From contig NZ_BAABGX010000001.1 in NCBI RefSeq assembly GCF_039541795.1, positions 1,609,134 to 1,673,133 of the forward strand: a stretch of 64,000 bases of DNA, written 5' to 3'. This document shows positions 24,921 to 33,121 of this stretch, in pieces (the first letter of the stretch is position 1; every line of letters starts with the position of its first letter). The position numbers were made by a program, and so were the translations under genes. The notes under the pieces were generated by a model. That model did no database searches. It had not been told where the DNA came from and saw only the letters and a list, made by a program, of their open reading frames with translations. Origin of the DNA: Nibribacter koreensis. GTDB lineage: Bacteria > Bacteroidota > Bacteroidia > Cytophagales > Hymenobacteraceae.

Positions 24921-25062
24921 CTTGGCTCACGTGGGGCGGCGGGTTTAACACTCGCCTCCTAATTTAGAAGGGGTTTTAGATGCCTAATCGAAGAAAAATC
25001 GCTTGGGTGGCCTAATTCAAATAAACTCTCTATTTTAGTCCTTCAATTAGTGTGACTCTTAT

Positions 25063-25812
25063 ATGTTGTTGAACCTGCTATTGCCCTTCTTCATGTCCTT
25101 GACTCAACCCTTCACTCCTGGATTTTCTGAGGCGCCGGCGCTAACCGGTCAGGAGGTGATAGCGAAAATGCATAAAGAGTACGCCGGCAAGTTTGACCCG
25201 TATTTCACGTTTGACCAGACGGCTATCTTCTACAATGCCGCTGGTGAAGTTACCAAAAAAGAGGTTTGGCATGAGGCTATTGCGTTCCCCGGGAAGTTGG
25301 TGATCAAGTTCAATGAGTTTGAGGCGGGTAACGGCGTGCTTTTTAAAGAAGACAGTCAGTTTGTATTCAAGAACAATGCGCTGCAGAACCAAATGAGACG
25401 CGTGCATGACGTGCTGGTGCTAGGCTTTGACGTGTACCACCAACCGGCAGACCGCACTGTGGCCCAGATGCAGGAAGCGGGCTTTGACTTGAGCAAAGTA
25501 TTCAAGACTACCTGGCAAGGCAAAAAAGTGTACGTGGTGGGCGTAACGTCCTTAGACCAGAAAGCCAGCCATTTCATCATTGATGAGCAGAAACTGTGGC
25601 TTTTGAAGACGGTGCGCCAAACCGGCGAAAACCAGACGGCGGTAGAGTTAAAAGGCTACCAGAAATTAAAAGGGAACTGGATTGCCACCGACCTCACCTT
25701 CAGCGCAAATGGCAAAACAACCTTGCATGAACTGTACTACAACATGAAATTCCCGAAATCCTTACCCACTGAGATGTTCACGGTAGAAGGCTTCAAAAAC
25801 GCCCGCTGGTAA
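25063..25812 (+). CDS. LolA-like-fold exported protein
   Basis: 249 residues. Hydrophobic N-terminus (about 1-16) consistent with a signal peptide. The rest matches the LolA/LolB-like half-barrel pattern seen in Bacteroidota outer-membrane lipoprotein-sorting-like proteins (FTFDQTAIFYN near the N-terminus, DEQKLWLLKTVRQTG and ELYYNMKFPKSLPTEMFTV near the end). Function unknown; lipid or hydrophobic-ligand binding is plausible. Palindromic copy 16 begins 3 bp after its stop. Confidence 0.6.
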   Translation: MLLNLLLPFFMSLTQPFTPGFSEAPALTGQEVIAKMHKEYAGKFDPYFTFDQTAIFYNAAGEVTKKEVWHEAIAFPGKLVIKFNEFEAGNGVLFKEDSQFVFKNNALQNQMRRVHDVLVLGFDVYHQPADRTVAQMQEAGFDLSKVFKTTWQGKKVYVVGVTSLDQKASHFIIDEQKLWLLKTVRQTGENQTAVELKGYQKLKGNWIATDLTFSANGKTTLHELYYNMKFPKSLPTEMFTVEGFKNARW

Positions 25813-25815
25813 ATT

Positions 25816-25852
25816 CGATTTTGGCTTATTTTCTAGAAAATAAGCAAAATCG
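25816..25852. repeat. palindromic element, copy 16 (37 bp)
   Basis: CGATTTTGGCTTATTTTC and complement, centre CTAG. Compensated changes: ATTTTG on one side with CAAAAT on the other, and CTTATT with AATAAG. One C is missing in the right arm. Confidence 0.85.
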
Positions 25853-25894
25853 GATTTTAAAGTCAATTAACAATCAACAATTAGCAACCAATCA

Positions 25895-26500
25895 ATGGCC
25901 ACTACCATAAAACTGACGCCTGCCCAGCAAGAAGAGAAAATCAATGCATTCTTCACCAGCGCGCCTGCATACGCCCAGCCTATTTGTGAGAAATTGCGAG
26001 AAGCCATTGCCGCCGCAGACCCAGAATTGCAACCGTCCTGGAAATGGGGCTCACCGGTTTATGAAAAAGCAGGCGCGGGTATGGTCTGCTCCATTGGCGT
26101 GCACAAACAACATGTGAACTTGGTCTTCTTCCAGGGAGCGTTACTGCCTGACACCCATGGCATTTTCACCACCGGCCTGGACGCCAAAACCATGCGTACC
26201 ATCAAGTTCACAGAGGCTTTACAGATTAATGTGCCGTACGTAGTGGAATATCTGCAAGCAGCCGCCCAACTGAAACCCGCAAAAGCCGCTGTATCCACAG
26301 AGCGGAGCGAGATTGAAATCCCGGAAGATTTGAAAAAAGCCTTAGCCGATGCCCAACAGCTAGAGGCTTTTGAGAAGATGGCCTATACGCACCGCAAAGA
26401 ATACGTGCGCTGGGTTATGGAAGCCAAACGACCAGAAACCCGCAATACGCGCATTACTAAGACGGTAGAGCGTATTACTGAGGGTAAGAAATTCAGCTAA
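25895..26500 (+). CDS. DUF1801 / YdeI-OmdA domain protein
   Basis: 201 residues. The N-terminal DUF1801 domain (iron-chaperone-frataxin-like fold; LRPAIAAADPELQPSWKWG-type segment) is joined to a C-terminal YdeI/OmpD-associated helix pair with the signature EKMAYTHRKEYVRWVMEAKR (about 163-182). Soluble, cytoplasmic; the molecular role is not established, although such proteins are linked to stress and peptide resistance in other bacteria. Its last 8 bp overlap the end of the convergent flavodoxin-like gene. Confidence 0.85.
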   Translation: MATTIKLTPAQQEEKINAFFTSAPAYAQPICEKLREAIAAADPELQPSWKWGSPVYEKAGAGMVCSIGVHKQHVNLVFFQGALLPDTHGIFTTGLDAKTMRTIKFTEALQINVPYVVEYLQAAAQLKPAKAAVSTERSEIEIPEDLKKALADAQQLEAFEKMAYTHRKEYVRWVMEAKRPETRNTRITKTVERITEGKKFS

Positions 26501-27026
26501 GCTGCTGTAGGGCGTCTTGGATTTCGCGCAGGAATTCGCGGTGGTTGCCTATGTGGTAGATGTCTGTTTCCAGTTCCTCAGTGGAGGCGTACAGACTACT
26601 CCCGTAGTGCATGTTCAGGTATTTGGCAGTGAGCTTGAACGGCACTTCAAAGCCGTCGGGTAAGGAATCATCTGCGCCAACGGCTATTAAGAAAACAGAT
26701 TTGCCTTTCAATTGTCGGCCTAGGTGCTTTTGCACCGTCACCAAGTCTGTGAGTCGATCAAAGAAGATTTTAAGTTGCCCGCTCATGGCATACCAGTACA
26801 CTGGCGTAGCAAAGACAATTACCTGATGCTGTAACAGCTGGTCTACAATCTTCAGAAAGTCATCCTGCGTAGGATAGTCATTCTCATAGCGGTACGGCCC
26901 TACTTGGTAATCCAGCAAATCTATGATTTGGTGCGGCGTCTCTTGAAACACCTTCTGCACGAACGCCGCCGTGTCACTTTCCTTTCTGGCGCTGGCTAAC
27001 AGAATGAGGGGAACTTCTTTATGCAT
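26493..27026 (-). CDS. NAD(P)H-dependent FMN reductase / flavodoxin-like oxidoreductase
   Basis: 177 residues. Flavodoxin fold with N-terminal strand and phosphate loop (LLASARKESDTAAFV) and the typical FMN segment FATPVYWYAMSGQLKIFFDRLTDL (about 94-117). It reduces flavins or quinone-like substrates with NAD(P)H. The 3' end overlaps the convergent DUF1801 gene by 8 bp, so no separate terminator fits between them. Confidence 0.85.
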   Translation of the reverse strand: MHKEVPLILLASARKESDTAAFVQKVFQETPHQIIDLLDYQVGPYRYENDYPTQDDFLKIVDQLLQHQVIVFATPVYWYAMSGQLKIFFDRLTDLVTVQKHLGRQLKGKSVFLIAVGADDSLPDGFEVPFKLTAKYLNMHYGSSLYASTEELETDIYHIGNHREFLREIQDALQQLS

Positions 27027-27095
27027 AAGGGCTATTAGGAAGCAGAATGGTTTTTCAGATATACTTTAGCAAAAGGTATCAGAAGAAGGACAAGT

Positions 27096-27479
27096 TTATG
27101 CATGCTTTATCCTCAAAGGAGAAATGATGATTCTAAAACCGTCTGGGTCAAGGATCATTCTTCCATTTATTTTCCAATAAGGATTTTTGGGAGCCATTAA
27201 TGTGAATCCCATCTGATGAATCTTGTCCAGAATGCGCTCGTGTTCAGCATGTGATATTGGGTAAAAAACCAAGACGTCATCTTCATCAAAAGTGTGAACC
27301 GCCTTCTCACTGGATTGAGTAAACTCTAAATGCCAGTCACTCTCCTTCTTCCCTAAGAATATGCCATCATACCCGTTGTGACCTATAAAGTTCCCAAGCA
27401 CCTCAAGCTCGAGCACTTCCGTGTAAAATTCCCTCATTTCAGGAAGGCGGCTGGTGTGCCGGGCCACTCTAAACAACAT
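27096..27479 (-). CDS. VOC-family protein (glyoxalase/bleomycin-resistance fold)
   Basis: 127 residues, a single VOC unit with two beta-alpha-beta-beta-beta repeats. It starts FRVARHTSRLPEMREFYTEVLELEV, with a metal-ligand-type His (His8) and Glu (HLEF), and ends NPYWKINGRMILDPDGFRIII, the usual C-terminal strand. A metal-dependent lyase, dioxygenase or binding protein; substrate unknown. It lies between two same-strand enzymes with small gaps and could be co-transcribed with them. Confidence 0.8.
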   Translation of the reverse strand: MLFRVARHTSRLPEMREFYTEVLELEVLGNFIGHNGYDGIFLGKKESDWHLEFTQSSEKAVHTFDEDDVLVFYPISHAEHERILDKIHQMGFTLMAPKNPYWKINGRMILDPDGFRIIISPLRIKHA

Positions 27480-27508
27480 ATAGAATTACCAATTGATTAC
27501 TTAAAGGA

Positions 27509-28684
27509 TTACTCCACCACGTGGGCTACAAACTGGGACAGGTTGGTGATGATGCCTCGCTCACGCCTAAAGCCGATGGCACAGCCTTCGCCGGCCCAGA
27601 AAACCCCGGCCTGGTAAAGGTAGCGGTTAGTGTCCTGGGGCATGTCGGCCCAGGATTGGTAGATGTGCTGCTGGTTGCCGTACTGGCCCGAGGTAGAGCT
27701 TACGTCTGAATTCTCACGCACCTGTATGTTCTGGCCTTCGCGCCCGAAAATGGGTTTCTGAACCGTCTTGCCGGAAAAGGATTTGAACTCGGTACGCAAC
27801 AAGAGCGGGTGATATGGGAACTGTTGCCACAAGACGGCCAGCATGGCTTTGCTCTGGAAAATAAGGGAGTAGGCCGGGTTAGCAATAATGATGTTTCTGG
27901 AAGACTGCAAGGCCACCAAGTCCTCACACAAATCTGGTTCTTCTTGCGCCAGCATCTCCCAAGGCACCAGCTTAAAAAGAAACGTGAATTTCTGCCACTG
28001 CTCGGCGCCGGTCTGGGCCCAGATGCCGCGCTCCACGCCCACCAAAGAAACTTCCATTTCATGTACCGGACAGACGTGGGCCGTGAACCCGGCTTCGCGG
28101 GCGGCTTCTGCCAGCACCTCGCAGTTGGTGCGGTCTTCACTGCTTTCGCCTAGGTAAACTAACAAAAGAGACGGGTCTAAATCTGGGTTCAGGCCTTTCC
28201 AGGTCTGGAACTGCTCTAGCAACGCCTCGTACAAGCCGTTGGCCTGTTGGGCGTCTTGTTTGCCGGCGGCCGCTAAACTGGCCCACTGCACCACAGAAGT
28301 CTCTGGGATGGACGTGGCCGTGTCTGCATTGAACTCCAACAGCTTCACGCCGTCTGGCGTCTGCGCGAAGTCAAACCTGCCATATAAATGCCAGTGGCGG
28401 TCATCGTTCCAGGAATGACGCACGGCCCGCCACAGTTTCTCGGGGATGCCCACTTTGCGCAGGAAATCGTCTGGCAATTCATCGGGCACCGCCTCTACCA
28501 TCATCTGGTATACTGTAGTGGCCGCGTCCAGCAGTTCATCGGCGCTGGCTTGCGTTAAAACTACGGCCTCACCACTCAAATACGTCTGGCACTCTTCCTC
28601 CACTACCCACTGCCAACCCATCTGATTGACCATTGACGTAACATTGCCATGATGCGGCATCAGTTTTACAGGCAGAGAAGACAT
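27509..28684 (-). CDS. glutathionylspermidine-synthase-family ATP-grasp ligase (YgiC/YjfC-like)
   Basis: 391 residues, the length of the stand-alone synthetase domain without the amidase half. Family signatures: YGRFDFAQTPDGVKLLEFNADTATSIPET (about 101-129) and PIFGREGQNI near 322. It is an ATP-grasp carboxylate-amine ligase; in E. coli YgiC and YjfC the true substrate is uncertain, so glutathionylspermidine should not be assumed. Upstream on the same strand is a UPF0323-like lipoprotein with a Gly/Ser-rich tail, the same kind of neighbour as YgiB or YjfM in E. coli. Confidence 0.88.
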   Translation of the reverse strand: MSSLPVKLMPHHGNVTSMVNQMGWQWVVEEECQTYLSGEAVVLTQASADELLDAATTVYQMMVEAVPDELPDDFLRKVGIPEKLWRAVRHSWNDDRHWHLYGRFDFAQTPDGVKLLEFNADTATSIPETSVVQWASLAAAGKQDAQQANGLYEALLEQFQTWKGLNPDLDPSLLLVYLGESSEDRTNCEVLAEAAREAGFTAHVCPVHEMEVSLVGVERGIWAQTGAEQWQKFTFLFKLVPWEMLAQEEPDLCEDLVALQSSRNIIIANPAYSLIFQSKAMLAVLWQQFPYHPLLLRTEFKSFSGKTVQKPIFGREGQNIQVRENSDVSSTSGQYGNQQHIYQSWADMPQDTNRYLYQAGVFWAGEGCAIGFRRERGIITNLSQFVAHVVE

Positions 28685-28795
28685 GTTTTTAATTAATAAT
28701 TAAGAATGAATAATTAATAATGACCAGTGATGAATGACCAATTATAATGAATGAAGAAGACTTTAAAGCTTAGTTAGGGCAACACGTTCACAAGT

Positions 28796-28833
28796 CGTTT
28801 TTGGCCTGTTTTCTGTAAAACAGGCCAAAAACG
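28796..28833. repeat. 38-bp palindromic element, copy 17
   Basis: Perfect arms, CGTTTTTGGCCTG and complement, centre CTGT. It lies between the ATP-grasp gene and the lipoprotein gene. Confidence 0.95.
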
Positions 28834-28885
28834 ATAATGCATCAGTCTTACATCTTGTGTCTTATATCTAGCGTCTCTTTAAAGC

Positions 28886-29527
28886 TTATCCGCCAAAACC
28901 GCCTGACCGGCCAGAGGATCTTCCGCCAAACCAGCCAGAGCGGCTGGAGCTAGGACGGGTAGAACGGGTGGTGGTAGTGGTGGGGCGGCTGTAGGGACCG
29001 GCGGTTCCTTTAAAGGCTTGGGCGCCTCTGGAGCGTTCTGCTGCGGTCTGCTGACGCCAGGCGTCGTTGCGTTGAATGGTATTTGGGTTAGCGTAATACC
29101 GTGGGTTAGGCGACATCATGCGGCCGGCCATGTAGCCAATGCTACTCCACATGAGCACGTTCATCATGCTAAAGCCAGAGCCGTTCTGCGGGTTCACCTG
29201 TGCGTACTCCTTCATTCTATCCTCCAGCTCCAGACCTTGCAGCGTGTCTACTTTGCCGTCTTGGTGTTTGAGAATGGCCATCACCTGACCAGCACCCGCG
29301 GGGCGTTCATCGGTAATCTTCCAGTTGTCAGGGCCAACTTCGGTCATTTCTGTGATAACACCCTGGGTGTAGGAAGCTGCTTCCTGGCCAGAATTCCATT
29401 CAGTAGAGGTTTCCTGGGCAGAGCGGTTGTCTGAGCAGGACACTGTCGTTAATCCCAAGCAGGCGGCGGCGCTTACCAACAGCATGTTACGGGACAGATC
29501 TCCAATTTTAAAATATCGCTTCTTCAT
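28886..29527 (-). CDS. UPF0323-like lipoprotein with Gly/Ser/Arg-rich tail
   Basis: 213 residues. It starts MKKRYFKIGDLSRNM and has a lipobox around SCSDN (Cys31). The middle contains a small hydrophobic glycine-rich patch (MWSSIGYMAGRMM), and the tail is low-complexity (RSTRPSSSRSGWFGGRSSGR...GGFGG). This order matches the UPF0323 family of Epsilonproteobacteria and the YgiB-type proteins found next to ATP-grasp YgiC-like genes. A role as acceptor or partner of the neighbouring ligase is an inference from that gene pairing. Confidence 0.7.
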   Translation of the reverse strand: MKKRYFKIGDLSRNMLLVSAAACLGLTTVSCSDNRSAQETSTEWNSGQEAASYTQGVITEMTEVGPDNWKITDERPAGAGQVMAILKHQDGKVDTLQGLELEDRMKEYAQVNPQNGSGFSMMNVLMWSSIGYMAGRMMSPNPRYYANPNTIQRNDAWRQQTAAERSRGAQAFKGTAGPYSRPTTTTTRSTRPSSSRSGWFGGRSSGRSGGFGG

Positions 29528-29535
29528 GGCTGTGG

Positions 29536-29573
29536 CGTTTTTGGCTTGTTTCTATAAAAATAGGCCAAAAACG
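29536..29573. repeat. 38-bp palindromic element, copy 18
   Basis: Begins CGTTTTTGGCTTG, centre CTAT, ends TAGGCCAAAAACG. It lies 9 bp upstream of the lipoprotein start codon. Confidence 0.9.
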
Positions 29574-29602
29574 GCAAGAGCGCAAGTACTATGGGTTTGT
29601 AA

Positions 29603-30418
29603 TTACTCCCAGAGCGGGTAATGCTCTAGCCGTACGGCCTTCTGGAAGAACAAACGCGTGGAGGCCTCAAAAGATGCGGTATAGTCAGAAACGTAGAAAT
29701 GGGGCTCTCCTTTCAGCTGGGCTGAGGCCAGGTTCAAGCGATGCAACACCTCTTGTACGTGCCGGGCTACCAACTCAGAAGTGTCCAGCACGGTCACGCG
29801 GCCTTCATAGAAGCGGTCAATCTGTTCTTTAATGAGCGGATAATGCGTACAGCCCAAAATCAGGGCTTCAATGTCTTGCAGGCTGGGGTCTGAGAGATAG
29901 GTTTGGATGACGCTCTCAGAAATGGTGTTGTTAAAGAAGCCTTCCTCAATCATGGGCGCCAGCAGGGGCGTTGCCAGGGAATGCAGCTCTATGCCTTTGT
30001 CCAGGTTGTCAATCTTCTTTTTGTAGACGTTGGAGTTGACGGTCTGCTTGGTGCCAATGAGACCGATGGATTTACCTGCATACTCCTGCCCTACGTATGC
30101 TACTACCGGGTCAATCACGTTGAGGACGTGCGCCTTGCTCCCCACGTATTCTTTGACCAGTTCATACGCTGCCGCCGAGGCCGAATTACAAGCAATCAGG
30201 ATTATTTTACACTGCTGGCGCAAGAGCAAATCACAGATTTTTACCGCGTAGGCCTGTATGGCGGCCGTAGACTTGTCGCCGTACGGCAGGTGCGCCGTAT
30301 CCCCGAAATAGATGAGCTGTTCTTGCGGCAAAAGGGCCTTAATGGCTTTGGCGACGGTTAATCCGCCAATGCCGCTGTCAAAGATGCCAATGGGCCGGTC
30401 GCGTGGTTCTGTCTGCAT
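29603..30418 (-). CDS. murI: glutamate racemase
   Basis: 271 residues. IGIFDSGIGGLTV at the N-terminus, catalytic Cys77 in IACNSASA and Cys190 in LGCTHYPL. It makes D-glutamate for peptidoglycan. The ATG at 30418 is chosen; the longer frame to 30454 starts in non-conserved sequence. It is divergent from the SPW-repeat gene. Confidence 0.96.
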   Translation of the reverse strand: MQTEPRDRPIGIFDSGIGGLTVAKAIKALLPQEQLIYFGDTAHLPYGDKSTAAIQAYAVKICDLLLRQQCKIILIACNSASAAAYELVKEYVGSKAHVLNVIDPVVAYVGQEYAGKSIGLIGTKQTVNSNVYKKKIDNLDKGIELHSLATPLLAPMIEEGFFNNTISESVIQTYLSDPSLQDIEALILGCTHYPLIKEQIDRFYEGRVTVLDTSELVARHVQEVLHRLNLASAQLKGEPHFYVSDYTASFEASTRLFFQKAVRLEHYPLWE

Positions 30419-30565
30419 GATGGCGCAATTTACGAAACAATATCCGGGTTTCACGCAAAGCCATCATCTTGCTTTAATACAAAGCAAAATCAACCCAAAT
30501 AAAAACAAACAAGATTTAAAATCGTAAAATACCATACAACACAAACCTAAAACAGGAGAAACATT

Positions 30566-30970
30566 ATGAAATTACTTTCAACCCGTGCCCACGGGATAAT
30601 GGATTATCTAGTGGGTGCTCTATTGATTGCCGCTCCATTCATCTTTGATTTTGACCGCGGCGGTGCTGAGACGTGGGTGCCTATGGTTGTAGGTGCTGTG
30701 ATTATTTTGCAAGCCTTGATGACCAATTTTGAGGTGGGCATGTTTAGAGTGATGTCTATGCGCATGCACTTGACCATGGACTACCTGATTGGTATTTTTC
30801 TAGCCGCCTCACCATGGCTTTTCAACTTCAGTGATTATGTGTACTTGCCGCATTTAGTGGTAGGTATCATGATTGTGTTAGAAGCCATGATGACCAGAGT
30901 GACTCCAGAACATGGAGCCGCTACGCATAACCCGCTAGGACGGGGAATGCACCATGGCCATTCTCATTAA
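30566..30970 (+). CDS. SPW-repeat membrane protein with His-rich tail
   Basis: 134 residues, four transmembrane helices in two similar halves: MDYLVGALLIAAPFIF and MDYLIGIFLAASPWLF, each followed by a second helix. This matches the SPW-repeat family; the SPW motif itself is ASPWLF in the second half and AAPFIF in the first. The C-terminus ends HHGHSH, which could bind metal. Function unknown. A good ribosome binding site (AGGAGAAAC) precedes the ATG, unusual in this window, suggesting strong translation. Confidence 0.85.
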   Translation: MKLLSTRAHGIMDYLVGALLIAAPFIFDFDRGGAETWVPMVVGAVIILQALMTNFEVGMFRVMSMRMHLTMDYLIGIFLAASPWLFNFSDYVYLPHLVVGIMIVLEAMMTRVTPEHGAATHNPLGRGMHHGHSH

Positions 30971-31006
30971 GGGAAGGGTCTTATTTAAGTTAAAGAAAAA
31001 GCAAAG

Positions 31007-31038
31007 AAAAGGCCGGGCCACGCATCCCGGCCTTTTTT
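31007..31038 (+). terminator. terminator of the SPW gene
   Basis: AAAAGGCCGGG (31007-31017) pairs with CCCGGCCTTTT (31026-31036), then TT. Confidence 0.85.
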
Positions 31039-31085
31039 ATGTCCATTGAATTTGGCTGGCAGTGGTTTCCCCTATCCCATTTGCG

Positions 31086-31093
31086 TACCTTTG
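31086..31093 (+). promoter_or_regulatory. TAnnTTTG (-7) promoter box of uup
   Basis: TACCTTTG ends 5 bp before the ATG at 31099. The mRNA would be leaderless or nearly so, and this supports the chosen start over an upstream in-frame ATG at 31039. Confidence 0.6.
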
Positions 31094-31098
31094 CGGTT

Positions 31099-33006
31099 AT
31101 GAATTACCTATCAGCAGATTCCATCTCTAAAAGCTTCGGGGACCGGTGGCTTTTCCAGAACCTGACCTTTGGCATTAACCGCGGACAGCGCATTGCCTTG
31201 ATTGGGGCCAACGGAGCCGGTAAAACCACGCTTCTTAAAATATTAGCCGGCACCATGCCCACAGACAACGGATCTGTGAGCGTGCGCAAAGGCATACGGG
31301 TGGGCTACCTATGGCAACAACCAGAATTCCCGGCCGGCGCTACCGTGCAAGAAGCCATTTTCTCTGGCCAGACCGCCGTGTTGGACGCCATCAGAGACTA
31401 CGAGGCCTGTTTAGAAGACCCCAACACCTCTGATGACCGCATGCAGAAGGTCATGGAGCGGATGGAAGAACTGCACGCCTGGGAATACGAGGTGCGCACC
31501 AAGCAGATCTTGGGCAAACTGGGCATACAGAACCTGGACGTACTGGTAGACCATTTATCTGGCGGTCAGAAAAAGCGCGTAGCCATGGCCCGCGTCTTGA
31601 TTGAGGAGCCAGATCTTTTAATTTTGGATGAGCCTACCAACCATTTGGACCTGGAGACCATTGAGTGGTTTGAGAACCTTTTAACCACAGAGCAAACAAC
31701 GCTCTTAATGGTGACCCACGACCGTTACTTCCTGGACCAGGTAGCTAATGAAATTGCCGAACTTGACCGCGGTCAGGTGTATAATTACAAAGGCAACTAC
31801 AGCTATTACGTAGAAAAGAAAGCCGAGCAAGAAGAAGCCAACTCTGCGGAGATGGGCAAGGCGAAGCAACTCCTCAAAAAAGAACTGGATTGGATGCGCA
31901 AGCAACCACGCGCCCGCGGCACCAAGTCCAAGTCCAGGGTAGATGCTTTCTATGACCTCAAAGACAAAACTTCTCTAAAAGACACCAGAACAGCGCTAGA
32001 GCTTTCCGTTAAGACCTCAAGGCAAGGCAACCAGATTCTGGAGATTGACCACTTGAGCAAGCGCTTCGGGGAGAAGGTAGTGTTGGATGACTTCAGCTAT
32101 GTGTTCAGAAAGAAAGACCGCGTGGGCATTGTGGGCCCTAACGGTGCCGGCAAGACCACCTTCCTGAACATGCTCACGGGCAAAATGGCGCCAGACAGCG
32201 GGCAGATCATTCCGGGCCAGACCACCGTTTTTGGTTATTATACCCAAACGGAGCTTACGTTCAATGAGGACCAACGCGTGATTGACGTGGTGAAAGAGGT
32301 AGCCGAAGTGGTGGAAACCGGCAACGGCGAAGTTATCACCGCCAGCCAATTCTTACAGCACTTCCAGTTCCCGCCGGCCCAGCAGTACACGTTTGTGCGC
32401 AAGCTGAGCGGCGGTGAGAAACGCAGACTGCAGTTGTTGCGCGTACTCATTAAGAACCCAAACTTCTTGATTCTGGATGAGCCTACCAATGACCTGGACA
32501 TTCAGACGCTTAACATCTTAGAGGACTTCTTGCTACAGTTTGGCGGTTCTTTGCTGATTGTGAGTCACGATAGATACTTCATGGACCGTTTGGTGGAGCA
32601 CTTGTTTGTGTTTGAGGAGAACGGCCACCTGCGCGACTTCCCGGGTAACTACACAGACTACCGGGAGTGGGCCAAAGAGCGTGAAGCCTTGAAAGCCAAC
32701 GAGCCAGAAAGCAAACCTTCCCCTAAACCAACGCCTGCAGAAGCCCCGTCGGCGGCAAAACCGGCGGCAGTTGCTCCAGATGCAGCTCCTAAACGCAAGG
32801 CCTCTTTTAAAGAGAAGCAAGAGTATGAGAAGCTTGAGCAAGAGATAGATCAGTTGGAGACCGAGAAGGAAACTCTAATAGAGGAAATGAACAGCGGCTC
32901 TGCAGACCATACCCGCCTGGCTGACATTGCCCAGCGCGTGCAGGAAATCACGGACCAGTTGGAGGCGAAAACCGAGCGCTGGTTAGAATTAGCTGAGTTT
33001 ATTTAA
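31099..33006 (+). CDS. uup: ABC-F family ATPase, Uup-like
   Basis: 635 residues, two ABC domains and no membrane segment. First Walker A GANGAGKTT (about 36-44), signature LSGGQKKR, Walker B LLILDEPTNHLD; second GPNGAGKTT, LSGGEKRR, LILDEPTNDLD. A long linker follows the first domain. The C-terminal stretch is Pro/Ala-rich, then a predicted coiled coil (KEKQEYEKLEQEIDQLETEK...), the Uup-type DNA- or ribosome-binding tail. ABC-F proteins act on ribosomes; Uup also affects precise excision and DNA structures. The start at 31099 fits both the family and the promoter box. Confidence 0.93.
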   Translation: MNYLSADSISKSFGDRWLFQNLTFGINRGQRIALIGANGAGKTTLLKILAGTMPTDNGSVSVRKGIRVGYLWQQPEFPAGATVQEAIFSGQTAVLDAIRDYEACLEDPNTSDDRMQKVMERMEELHAWEYEVRTKQILGKLGIQNLDVLVDHLSGGQKKRVAMARVLIEEPDLLILDEPTNHLDLETIEWFENLLTTEQTTLLMVTHDRYFLDQVANEIAELDRGQVYNYKGNYSYYVEKKAEQEEANSAEMGKAKQLLKKELDWMRKQPRARGTKSKSRVDAFYDLKDKTSLKDTRTALELSVKTSRQGNQILEIDHLSKRFGEKVVLDDFSYVFRKKDRVGIVGPNGAGKTTFLNMLTGKMAPDSGQIIPGQTTVFGYYTQTELTFNEDQRVIDVVKEVAEVVETGNGEVITASQFLQHFQFPPAQQYTFVRKLSGGEKRRLQLLRVLIKNPNFLILDEPTNDLDIQTLNILEDFLLQFGGSLLIVSHDRYFMDRLVEHLFVFEENGHLRDFPGNYTDYREWAKEREALKANEPESKPSPKPTPAEAPSAAKPAAVAPDAAPKRKASFKEKQEYEKLEQEIDQLETEKETLIEEMNSGSADHTRLADIAQRVQEITDQLEAKTERWLELAEFI

Positions 33007-33021
33007 TCTGTCACCCTAACC

Positions 33022-33059
33022 CGTTTTTAGCCTGTTTTCTAGAAAACAGGCCAAAAACG
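33022..33059. repeat. 38-bp palindromic element, copy 19
   Basis: Perfect palindrome around TTTTCTAGAAAA apart from one A/G in the left arm (CGTTTTTAGCCTG). Its right end feeds into the next hairpin. Confidence 0.95.
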
Positions 33060-33061
33060 AA

Positions 33062-33099
33062 GAAAGGCACCCGCTCTCTGTGGGTGCCTTTCTTCGTTT
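33062..33099. terminator. bidirectional terminator after uup
   Basis: GAAAGGCACCC (33062-33072) with its complement (33082-33092), then TTCGTTT. On the minus strand it is followed by TTCGTTTTTGG from the palindrome. It is shared by convergent uup and the 33122-33805 gene. Confidence 0.85.
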
Positions 33100-33121
33100 A
33101 TAAACACTAAATGATGCCCTT

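Noticed and set aside
24496..24951. Open frame of about 150 codons on the minus strand
   Set aside because: It overlaps the structured repeat copy B and palindrome 15. The homologous copy A has indels that change the frame and a different stop, so protein coding is unlikely.
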